Assembly: GCA_900088475.1 (NCBI GenBank)
Contig: FLMG01003599.1
Span: 1-10,883, forward strand
Direction: 5' to 3'
Length of the DNA stretch: 10,883 nt
Source of the DNA: Hyphochytrium catenoides
Taxonomy: Eukaryota; Sar; Hyphochytriomycetes; Hyphochytriales; Hyphochytriaceae
Of the stretch, positions 1 to 6,645 are shown in pieces (position 1 is the first letter of the stretch; every line of letters starts with the position of its first letter). Under the pieces are notes generated by a model. The model saw only the letters and a program-made list of their open reading frames with translations, was not told the DNA's origin and did no database searches. A program made the position numbers and the translations under genes.

Positions 1-263
1 CTCTCTCGTCTTGCACCTGCATGTGAGCTTGCAATGTGAGAGGATGGCGGAGGCAGCGCCCAGGCCGTGATCTGCGGCGGAGAGGAGAGGAGGAAAGGCT
101 GCACAGAGAACACCAGAAGGAAGGTGTAAGACAGAGAGCAGCCATTTGACAGACAGAGTCAACTCGAGAGATGACAAACAATGAGACAGACTAAACTTAA
201 TCTACCGGCTTCCTAGAAGGAGGTATTGGAAGTGATCGAGTTAGAAAATGAGGAGATGATAGG

Positions 264-275
264 GTCATATATGAC
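264..275. repeat. 12-bp perfect palindrome
   Basis: GTCATATATGAC reads identically on both strands. It is AT-rich in the centre and could be a dimeric protein-binding site. It lies within non-coding sequence about 20 bp left of the hairpin at 293-319. A palindrome of this length can arise by chance, so no function is claimed. Confidence 0.35.
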
Positions 276-292
276 ATGAAACAGGGTGGTTT

Positions 293-319
293 CGCCTGCC
301 GTTAGCGGCCCTGAAGGCG
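293..319. repeat. Small GC-rich hairpin
   Basis: Outer arms CGCCT (293-297) and AGGCG (315-319) enclose inner arms GCCG (298-301) and CGGC (306-309) around a TTAG loop. A five-base bulge (310-314) lies on the 3' side. Nine base pairs in total can form. There is no U-run after it, and in a eukaryotic setting it is not read as a terminator. It may simply be local chance structure. Confidence 0.35.
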
Positions 320-659
320 GAATGCTGTAACGTCCTAGCAACCACTTTCAGAGCTTCCCCAGGACTACTGGCACAGCATCCATAATCCAGTCTATTTCTG
401 TGGAGCGGTATGCGACAATGAGAGATCTATATTATTTGGAAAGACTCTGTTTATCATTAGTGTGCTGTATGTATGTAGTAGTTTCAGTAGCCTGCCTCTG
501 TCTAGCCAAAAAATAAAGGCGACAATATCAAGTACTGGGGGAGATCTTTGCAGATATTTTGTTGAAGAAGGCTTCAGATTCCAGACACGCCCCGCGCTAC
601 GAGCAGAATACTGCGCTAGTTCCTCTTAGCTAGCCTAGTTAGACAATAATAGGGAAGAT

Positions 660-745
660 AGGTAGATGATTATAGCGGACTGCAGCAGGCTTACCCAGCG
701 GAGCATCGATGGAGCTTGCCGCATGGTCAGCATGCACCAGCAAGC
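660..745 (+). repeat. Diverged direct repeat, copy A
   Basis: This copy aligns with 802-862. Both begin AGGTAGAT, continue through GCAGGC and AGCG blocks, share an exact 12-mer GATGGAGCTTGC (708-719 here), and end with CATG followed by CAGCAAGC (738-745). Copy A is longer than copy B through small insertions. This suggests an old local duplication, or two members of a dispersed short repeat. No coding potential is seen. Confidence 0.55.
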
Positions 746-801
746 AACAGCAGCAAGCCACCGCCGTGTTACGCCGCGTCATTTCCTAGGCAGTAGAAAG
801 C

Positions 802-862
802 AGGTAGATTATTAGCAGGCAAACTTAGCGAACATAGATGGAGCTTGCAGCATGCAGCAAGC
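802..862 (+). repeat. Diverged direct repeat, copy B
   Basis: This is the shorter partner of 660-745. The exact shared 12-mer lies at 837-848, 129 bp from its counterpart, and the shared CAGCAAGC end is at 855-862. The differences from copy A are indels within the CAG/GCA-rich parts, which fits slippage after duplication. Confidence 0.55.
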
Positions 863-873
863 TTCAAGCAGAG

Positions 874-1566
874 CTATACCATAGCGAGCTCGCCATATAT
901 CAGCGCGGAGCAGAAGAAGAGAGAGGAGGAGAAGGGAGAGTGAACTTCTATAAAGCGGGCAAAGAGGGGAGAGTCAACCCTAGCAGTGAGGCGAAGATAT
1001 GATAGAGAGAGAGACATGTCACGACGCAGATAGTCAATAACAGAGGAGAAGGATTGGACAAGGGCATCTATCTGCTGCTGCAGCTGAGCCTCTTTTCTTC
1101 TTCCATCTCTTCCTATTTTGAAGATCCAGTGCATAGTGAAGGAAGAGATGAAAGAGATGGAGAAAGAAGTAAAGACCCGCGCGTGTACCAGAGCAGACAC
1201 TCCCAGACTTTCAAAGGCAACGGAAGAAGAGAGGTCTAAAGAAGAGGAGGAAAGGCGAGCGAAAGACAACGAAAATCGGGAGGCAGTCAAAAGAGCGAAG
1301 AGAGAGGGAGCAGGACCCGGAGAGAGGAAAAGATGAGACGCAGAACAGAGAGAGGGGAGAGAAAAAGAGGGAAGAGAGAGAGAAAGAGAAATGGAGAGAA
1401 GAGGGAAGTAAGTGAGCGAGGTGATGAGGAGAGAATAAGGAGAGAGACAGGGTGCGAGGTGTAGAGGAGAAAGAACGGGGTTGCAGTTAAATGCAGTTCT
1501 GAGGAAGAACAAAGAGTCAAATAGACGCAGCGGAGAGCGTGAAGAAGCAGAAAATGGGATGCACAT
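874..1566 (-). CDS. Weak candidate: hypothetical protein with short coiled coil
   Basis: This 230-residue minus-strand frame is not recognised as any family. Most of it is Ser/Leu/Phe-rich and simply reflects the purine-rich plus strand, the usual mark of a spurious frame in this window. One part stands out. Residues about 159-184 (plus-strand positions about 1015-1092) read as a charged amphipathic helix with hydrophobic positions L162, I166, L169, F173, V176 and L180, a perfect 4-3-4-3-4 heptad spacing, in DNA that is not a simple repeat. A basic segment (GRDGRRKE) precedes it. No TATA element or splice structure was identified. It may be a real exon, a gene relic or chance. The start shown is just the most upstream ATG. 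Confidence 0.15.
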   Translation of the reverse strand: MCIPFSASSRSPLRLFDSLFFLRTAFNCNPVLSPLHLAPCLSPYSLLITSLTYFPLLSISLSLSLPSFSLPSLCSASHLFLSPGPAPSLFALLTASRFSLSFARLSSSSLDLSSSVAFESLGVSALVHARVFTSFSISFISSFTMHWIFKIGRDGRRKEAQLQQQIDALVQSFSSVIDYLRRDMSLSLSYLRLTARVDSPLFARFIEVHSPFSSSLFFCSALIYGELAMV

Positions 1567-1640
1567 TGGGAGGAGAGCAGCAGCAGAAAGTAAGAATACC
1601 TTATCGCTACGAGCAGAGGAGAGGAAAACGTAAGAGGAAG
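900..1640. repeat. Purine-rich (GA/GAA) low-complexity domain
   Basis: The plus strand is dominated by A and G in irregular GAGAG, GAAGA and GGAGAA runs, densest at about 1320-1460. Open frames on both strands follow directly from this composition: Lys/Glu/Arg on plus, Ser/Leu/Phe on minus. At about 1640 the bias flips to pyrimidines on the same strand. Apart from the weak minus-strand candidate, no gene is supported here. Confidence 0.7.
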
Positions 1641-3470
1641 GAGCGCCTCTTCTTTCTTCCTTGCCTCACTGTTCTGGTCTCTACAGCCAACAAGGTCCCA
1701 ATCTTCAGCGTTGAGTTTTCCTTTTCCTTGAGACCTTTGCACTTCTTCTACTCATTAGTATGGCTGAGTCGTCCTCTTGGGAGGGTTCCATCATCATTAT
1801 TCTCCTGTTGACGTTGTGAAGATGCATGCCCTGTCATGGCGGGATGATGATGGAACTTTTAAAGAAAACGTGCGTTTCCTTCTGTCTCTCCATCGCACTT
1901 CTTCCGCTCCCTCCGTTGTTCCTCATGTTCTTCTCCTTCTTTCTTCCTCCGCTCAAAGGAAGAGACATTGCCATAGAAGAGTTCATAGATCCGAGTCTCT
2001 TCTTTTTACATTGTCCGTCCTCCTCCCTGTTCCATCTCACCATCATCTGCATTATTAGTGGTGTCGACTAGTTGTTTGCTATCCATCAGAATAGATAAGG
2101 GTCCGCCCTTCTCTTCCTCTTCCTCCTCCTTATGTGAAAGAAGCGAAGAGTAGCTCATTCGCCTTCTTTTCTTCCCCTCTTTTTCTCTTCTTGATTCTCT
2201 CTCTCTCTCGCCTCCCCCCCATTGTCTTCTCCTCTCTCTCTTGACACCATCGTCCTCCTCAAAAAGGACAGTCATTAAGTAGACGAGGCGAAAGACCTTT
2301 CTTCAGTGGCAGCATCGACGATCTATATTTTCTCACCTCTCTTCTACTTGCCTCAGACTTTCTTCCTCTGTCGTGCATCATCTCTTCTTCTCCCTGAAGG
2401 AAGTGACTCATAGCAGTGAAGGACTCTCTCATCTCAGCATTATCGTGGGCCGGTGATCTTCTTCTTCTTCAGCGCCAGGAGCGGCCGGCAGCAGCTGTTG
2501 CTCTTGCTTATCATCATCTTATTAACATCTCTTCTCATCTCTAGCTAGAGCTTGGAGGCCTACTTCGGTCAACTTCTAGGCCACCAGCCATGTCTTTCTC
2601 CTCCTGTTTCTCTTCTCTTCTCTCTCCTCTATTGCTCAAGAAACAGCAGGCGTGGGCTTTGCTCTTTCCTTCTTCTTGTCTCACCCTTTCTTTCTTCCTT
2701 CCATCGACAAAGAACACGACGAAGTCACTTTTTGCTAGTCGCTCTCTTCTTTCTGTTCTCTCATACGTTAAAACATCATGTTACTACTTATCATCAAGAG
2801 CTAAGCACAAGCAGCAGCAGCCACGATTAATTAACAAGCAGAAAGACGGATCGACCGCAAGGAACGAAGAGAAAAAAGCAGGGAACAGCCTTCCCCTCCT
2901 ACAAGTACTCACAGGACAGTTTGGACACTTCCCTTGTAGAAAGGCAGGCACCAGAAGTTTTTTTTGGCTCGTTTCTTCATTCGATGGCACCTCTTACAAA
3001 GAAGACCGCATCATCTTCAGCCAGCAGTCAGAGAAAGAGCAGAGAGACCTTTTCTTGCCTTTTACTTCCTCCTTTCTCCTCTCAAAGTTCTCGGTTACCC
3101 TGGTGTTCTTCTTCGCTCCACACGCTTTGCTCTTTGAGATCCTTGCTAAGGAGAAGAAGATTAGCTCCATCATTCATTCAACTGCACGCTAGCAGCTGTG
3201 CTGCTGTCCTGCGTCTTGCTGTTGGTGGCTATCTATGAGCATCTGCCGCTGCTTCTGCAGCCTTCGCTTCTATTGGCTCTTCACCACGACGTTCCTGCAT
3301 TAGACCTATTGTCTATCCAGAGCTCTTTCTCTCTCTCTCACCCTCTGTCTCTCTCTCTCTCTCTCTATTTTCTTCTTTTTCTTTCTCTCTCTCATAGAAC
3401 TACATTCGCTGCTAAGTGAGTCCTCTTGTCAATCTCTATTTCTGCTTCTCGTGCCATCCTTTCATGATGT
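1640..3470. repeat. Pyrimidine-rich (CT/CTT) low-complexity domain, no convincing gene
   Basis: The plus strand is rich in TCTTC, CTCCT and TTCTTC runs for about 1.8 kb. The longest plus-strand frame (2590-3192, 200 codons) is Ser/Leu/Phe-rich with no recognisable domain and is explained by composition. The stretch contains short CT microsatellites (about 2196-2209 and 3348-3367) and an eight-T run near 2958-2965. I see no RNA gene, no transposon ends and no promoter that can be defended. Confidence 0.65.
3348..3367. repeat. (CT)n microsatellite
   Basis: A pure alternating TC tract of about ten units, flanked by further CT-rich sequence (about 3325-3395). It lies at the end of the 1640-3470 pyrimidine-rich domain. 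Confidence 0.9.
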
Positions 3471-3585
3471 ACATGTACACTGGTCTCATTGAAATGACGA
3501 GGCCAAAGGCGATGGACAAGCGAGAAGCAGCAGCAACAAGCTTCAATCAAAGAGAGGAGAATGCTGACTAGAGCAAGGGAGAGAA

Positions 3586-3602
3586 GAGAGAGAGAGAGAG
3601 AG
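3586..3602. repeat. (GA)n microsatellite
   Basis: A short pure AG tract. It marks the change from the pyrimidine-rich domain on its left to the purine-rich stretch that runs to 3899. Confidence 0.85.
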
Positions 3603-3734
3603 TATTTTGATGCATATTTATCCCATCTTTGGCCTTCCTGTTGCACCGCCAAAGCCCGTCACTTCAAATATTTGCTGGGAAAGCGCCTGGTTAGGAGAAG
3701 CGGAGGTGCCAAAGAGGAGGAGAGGATGATCAGA

Positions 3735-3740
3735 CACGTG
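3735..3740. promoter_or_regulatory. CACGTG (E-box/G-box core)
   Basis: A single CACGTG hexamer. It is the core recognised by many bHLH and bZIP factors in eukaryotes, but a lone hexamer is expected by chance every few kilobases and no gene start is visible nearby. It is listed because a second CACGTG occurs in a longer palindrome at 5766-5779. Confidence 0.15.
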
Positions 3741-3849
3741 CATCAGAAGAGGACAGAAGAAGAGAGACATCAGCAGGCTTCCGAACAATTGAGCGTAGAG
3801 CTGCAATGGCTGGCACCTGAAGGCACATAAACTGGCTCGGTCTGTCATG

Positions 3850-3852
3850 AAA

Positions 3853-3898
<46 letters not shown>

Positions 3899-3972
3899 AT
3901 GTCTGTCTTCTGTGCTTCTTGGTTGGTTGTGCTAAGAAACAGCAATCTTCTAGTTCCTGACATTCTCTCTTT

Positions 3973-4009
<37 letters not shown>
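3850..4009. repeat. Large GA/CT inverted repeat (hairpin-forming)
   Basis: The left arm is a GA tract at 3850-3899 and the right arm a CT tract with a pure core at 3975-4009. The inner ends match beyond the repeat: AGAGAGAATGTC at 3892-3903 is the exact reverse complement of GACATTCTCTCT at 3959-3970. About 55 bp (3904-3958) separate the arms. A transcript of either strand could fold into a stem of several tens of base pairs, with slippage possible in the dinucleotide part. The non-repetitive GAATGTC/GACATTC match suggests one inverted unit rather than two unrelated tracts. Confidence 0.75.
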
Positions 4010-4013
<4 letters not shown>

Positions 4014-4242
4014 TTTCACCTCATTGCTAGCGTCCCTCTTTCTCACACAGATGCAATATCTATGTAGTCTATTGCTTATGTCTGCTTGCTCTGTCTTGCA
4101 TTGGCCGCCACACTGTCTCGAAAAGGTTCACCCAACGCCGGTCAGCCTCTAGTCATTCTGTCTGACTTCATGAATTAGTCAAAAGCCGTATCCAAAGATA
4201 TCTACAGAACTCTCTGTCTCACAGGTCCGTGGCTCTGTCTCG

Positions 4243-4272
4243 CGTTAGGTCCAGTTCGCTGTTCCCCTAACG
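4243..4272. repeat. 7-bp inverted repeat
   Basis: CGTTAGG (4243-4249) and CCTAACG (4266-4272) are exact reverse complements separated by 16 bases. This is a modest hairpin in the non-repetitive island and is not a tRNA arm pair. Confidence 0.35.
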
Positions 4273-4323
4273 TTCTGTTCTTCAGCCCCCCCAGCTTCAA
4301 TATCTAACCGTTACAGAACACTC

Positions 4324-4413
4324 CAACAATGCTGACGAAAGAAACAAAACATCAAAGATGCATTCAATAAATTTCGAACACCCATATCCCTATAACCCAA
4401 GTCGGCATTGTTG
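4324..4413. repeat. 13-bp imperfect inverted repeat
   Basis: CAACAATGCTGAC (4324-4336) is complementary to GTCGGCATTGTTG (4401-4413) with one G-T-type mismatch, around a 64-base interior that is AT-richer than its surroundings. The arms are not simple sequence, so the match is unlikely to be composition-driven. It could be a structured RNA stem or the ends of a very small decayed element. No target-site duplication was seen. Confidence 0.45.
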
Positions 4414-5141
4414 CAGCTCGGAAAGCTAAAATGCTCATTTCTTTCGCCGTCGTCATCACCTTCTTGGTAGCTCTTCTATTGCTCTGGCTCGATGGGTTCA
4501 TGACCGAAGTGCCATAGAAATAGGAACAGTTCCAGTCCCTGGAGCTCTGACACTATCCCCTTCCTCTGTCTGTCCAAAGAAAGCACTGGAGCAGCAAAAA
4601 CCCTGTCCAGAATGTTTCAAAGACAAGAGTTGCCTCCACAATTTTATTTGGTCCTAGGAAATCTTCTATTCTCAAACGTACGCCGCTATCTCCAATGTCT
4701 GCTGATATAATGTCGCTAAAGTAACCTGATCCTGCGCACTGGCGACCATTGTGCAGTAAGTTACAAATGGGACCACCTCCTCCCCGTATTTCTTAGCCTC
4801 GCCTGATAACCTGATAATATGCCGCCTCTAACCCTTTAACTTAAGTATAAAGTAGCTATCAAATCTAAACCTACACCGAAATACTGGTATTCTGTCGGCC
4901 ATTGGTTCTGAAGCCCAAAACCTAACCGAGGTGGTGGATGGGGCAAGACAGAGTGAAGAGAGTCAAGAGACAGAGTGGATAAGAGTTTGTATAGAGTGGT
5001 GTCATAATATAGAGATCCATCTAGACAGAGCTTGTTAGAATGGTGGGCCATCACAACCTCTCTCCCATGAACAGGTGGGACGATAAAGAATGGAGGGGCA
5101 GCTGGCGCATAATTTTCCTCATCTCTCTTTCTTCAAGTTCA

Positions 5142-5199
<58 letters not shown>

Positions 5200-5206
5200 C
5201 TCTCTC
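5142..5206. repeat. (CT)n microsatellite, about 65 bp
   Basis: A long TC tract broken only by TTTC units, notably CTTTCTTTC near the right end. A GA tract with the complementary GAAAGAAAG interruption lies at 5549-5619, giving another inverted arrangement about 340 bp apart. Confidence 0.9.
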
Positions 5207-5548
5207 AGACTTTACCTCCCTCTCTCCCCATTATGGCTCTCTCTTTGTTCCGCCTTTGTGCTTCTCACTCAGTTCTCCCAAGATACGAGTCTCACTCTCT
5301 CTCTTCCTCCTCTTTTTGTCGGGACCTAGAACTCTCTTTCTCTCTCTTCCTCTCTTTCGTGCTCTACATTGCTTCCATTGTCTTTCTCCTTGGAGCTGAG
5401 AGAGGAGAGGGATGACAAGAAGAGGAAGGAGGGCGGACAATGAGGTAAGAACGCCAGAAATCTTTCATCTCTCCGTATGTACCCGATATCCTCCTCTTCT
5501 CTCTCTCTCTTACCCATTGAGCCTGTGTAGCAGTGCAGACAGAAGCAG

Positions 5549-5619
5549 GGAGAGAGTGAGAAAAAGAGAAAGAAAGAGAGAGAGAAAGAGAGAGAGAAAG
5601 AGAGAAAGAAAGAGAGAGA
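5549..5619. repeat. (GA)n/(GAAA)n microsatellite
   Basis: A purine tract of GA units interspersed with GAAA. The frames it creates (Arg-Glu-Arg-Lys on plus, Ser-Leu-Phe on minus) are not regarded as genes. It is opposite in strand bias to the tract at 5142-5206. Confidence 0.9.
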
Positions 5620-5765
5620 CAACGGAGGGGGAGGAAAATGGAAAGGACCGAGAGAAAGTGGCTGTAGCCCAATAATGATCTGCTTACTACCTTTCCCCCC
5701 GCGTCACTGTCCCAGAGCACTACCACTGATGAGGGGGCAGCTGAAGAGGTGCACGCTCCACTTTC

Positions 5766-5779
5766 CTTTCACGTGAAAG
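5766..5779. promoter_or_regulatory. 14-bp palindrome with CACGTG core
   Basis: CTTTCACGTGAAAG is a perfect 14-bp palindrome centred on CACGTG (5770-5775). CACGTG is the core site of bHLH and some bZIP factors, and the symmetric extension fits a homodimer site. It lies about 870 bp upstream of the kinase start codon, so a role as a distal element for that gene is possible but unproven. It also sits exactly at a switch from CT to GA sequence, which itself creates the outer symmetry. Confidence 0.3.
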
Positions 5780-5863
5780 AGAGAGAGACACAAGGGCGAG
5801 GGAAGAAGAGAGAGACAAAAGAGAGAGAAGAGAGAGAGAAATGGGGAGAGAGAGGCAGGAAAG
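5775..5863. repeat. GA-rich tract
   Basis: GAGAGAGA blocks are interrupted by ACACAAGGGC, ACAAAA and ATGGGG. It is purine-rich on plus and begins immediately after the CACGTG palindrome. The stretch from here to about 5940 stays purine-rich. Confidence 0.8.
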
Positions 5864-6003
5864 GATATATTTCTGGTTTGGGAAGGGTTACAAGGTCGCA
5901 AGGGAAGAAAGAAGAAAGACGAAAGGTTCTGATTGGTTACAAGGCCCAGCAGCGGAGAGGCCCGCCTCTACGCCGCTGCTACCATTGCGTCTCTTCCTAA
6001 ATT

Positions 6004-6062
6004 CTCTCTCTCTCTCCCTCTCTCTTGTCTCATTCTTTCTCTCTCTCTCGCTCTCTCTCCCT
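6004..6062. repeat. CT-rich tract
   Basis: Two CT microsatellite blocks separated by TTGTCTCATTC. They open the pyrimidine-rich 5' flank that runs with interruptions to the kinase start codon. Confidence 0.85.
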
Positions 6063-6313
6063 TGTGTCTGACCCTGTCTCCGCACTGCTCCTGTGCATCG
6101 TCCCCAGGCTTTTGTCTCAGTCTGACAAAGAAGCAGCCGAGAGAAAGCACCCTTTTGTTCCTTCTCTCTCCCGCCTTCCAGCCGACAATCGAGCTCAAAT
6201 CCACCAAACAATCCACCAGAAGCAAGTTTGCAGCTTCACTTGCAGAGCCGCCAGCTCTCCCTTGTGCCGCTGCCTTTTCAGGAGGCCGCTTGGCCCTCGA
6301 TCAATAGCCATTG

Positions 6314-6353
6314 TCTCTCTCTCTCTCTCTTTCTTTCTCTCTCTCTCTCTCTC
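6314..6353. repeat. (CT)n tract upstream of the kinase promoter
   Basis: A TC tract of about 40 bp with a TTTCTTTC interruption. It ends about 45 bp upstream of the TATA-like element. Polypyrimidine tracts are common in core-promoter neighbourhoods of several eukaryotes and can exclude nucleosomes, but here the tract may simply be one more genome-wide microsatellite. Confidence 0.85.
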
Positions 6354-6397
6354 CTTGCTGTCGTCGTCCCCTGTTCCCCTCCCTGTCCTCTCTTCAC

Positions 6398-6404
6398 TAT
6401 AAAG
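6398..6404 (+). promoter_or_regulatory. TATA-like box for the PH-kinase gene
   Basis: TATAAAG lies 242 bp upstream of the kinase ATG in otherwise CT-rich sequence. A start site 25-30 bp downstream would fall near 6425-6435, in a GC-rich patch. No ATG occurs between this box and the CDS start, so the first ATG of such a transcript is the proposed start codon. This fits scanning initiation. The assignment is inference from position and motif. Confidence 0.4.
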
Positions 6405-6417
6405 CAAATAGCAACCT

Positions 6418-6433
6418 GCGCGGGACCTCGCGC
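6418..6433 (+). promoter_or_regulatory. GC-rich hairpin at the predicted transcription start
   Basis: GCGCG (6418-6422) and CGCGC (6429-6433) flank GGACCT. The short patch 6417-6441 is rich in CG dinucleotides, unlike the CT-rich flanks, and lies 15-40 bp after the TATA-like box. It may be the initiator region or form a small structure near the 5' end of the mRNA. Confidence 0.3.
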
Positions 6434-6645
6434 GGCGGTGCGTGTCCCTAGTCATTCTTCTATTGTGCAACCACTGGAAGATCCTGGCTGCGGCTTCTCG
6501 AAGATCGGCAAGCTGCGGATCCTTTGAATCTCTCTCTCTCTGTCGCCCTCCTTTTGCTCTTTTCTCTCCCTCTCTTTCCTCCTCTTCGTCTTTTTCAGCG
6601 TGCTCTTTCTCTCCTGTCATTCAGTTGATTTGTTGAGAAGACAGA
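6434..6645 (+). other. CU-rich 5' leader of the PH-kinase mRNA (predicted)
   Basis: About 210 bases between the predicted start site and the ATG, with no upstream ATG. It contains a CT microsatellite at about 6529-6542 and a long pyrimidine run to 6598. An in-frame TGA at 6634-6636 closes the frame just ahead of the start codon. The pyrimidine run ending TTTTTCAG (6591-6598) resembles a 3' splice site, so a 5'-UTR intron ending here is an alternative to an unspliced leader. Confidence 0.4.

Larger units (their letters stand above)
1..873. other. Mixed-composition intergenic sequence, no gene recognised
   Basis: All frames are interrupted by frequent stops, and no domain, RNA gene or transposon signature was recognised. 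The stretch is less GA/CT-repetitive than the sequence to its right. It holds a perfect palindrome, a small GC-rich hairpin and a diverged direct repeat, each listed separately. An AATAAA hexamer lies at 512-517 on the plus strand. It could be a polyadenylation signal of a gene that begins left of the window, but no reading frame leading to it is visible, so this is only a possibility. Confidence 0.6.
4020..5090. other. Island of non-repetitive sequence, no gene recognised
   Basis: In contrast to its surroundings, this kilobase has few GA/CT runs and more balanced composition. Reading frames are short. The best is a 72-codon minus-strand frame (4836-5054) of normal, non-repetitive composition that I do not recognise. 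No tRNA boxes or transposase motifs were found. An AATAAA hexamer lies at 4366-4371. Two inverted repeats (4243-4272 and 4324-4413) and a tandem duplication of CCTGATAA (4802-4817) are present. It might be an old mobile-element remnant or a non-coding transcript; neither can be shown from sequence alone. Confidence 0.5.

Noticed and set aside
1287-1742. 151-codon minus-strand open frame
   Set aside because: Ser/Leu/Phe composition from GA-rich complementary DNA; no recognisable feature.
2590-3192. 200-codon plus-strand open frame
   Set aside because: Ser/Leu/Phe-rich product explained by the CT-rich strand; no domain, no promoter, and overlapping open frames in other phases.
3730-3963. Minus-strand frame with a long Ser-Leu repeat
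   Set aside because: The repeat is a direct translation of the GA tract at 3850-3899; nothing else supports a gene.
4120-4135. GGTTC-containing stretch resembling a tRNA T-arm
   Set aside because: No matching acceptor, D or anticodon arms around it.
4265-4400. CCCTAAC/ATAACCC words resembling telomeric repeats
   Set aside because: Isolated single words with no tandem array; expected by chance.
4498-4640. About 47 open codons on the minus strand with protein-like composition
   Set aside because: No start codon, bounded by stops, and a frame this long is not rare by chance; no family recognised.
4836-5054. 72-codon minus-strand frame of normal composition
   Set aside because: Short and unrecognised, no homologous motif; kept only as part of the description of the 4020-5090 island.
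5412-5675. Plus-strand Arg-Glu-Arg-Lys repeat protein
   Set aside because: Produced by the GA/GAAA microsatellite; all phases of such a tract are open.
6195-6620. 141-codon minus-strand frame opposite the kinase leader
   Set aside because: Charged low-complexity product of the CT-rich 5' flank read antisense; no domain.
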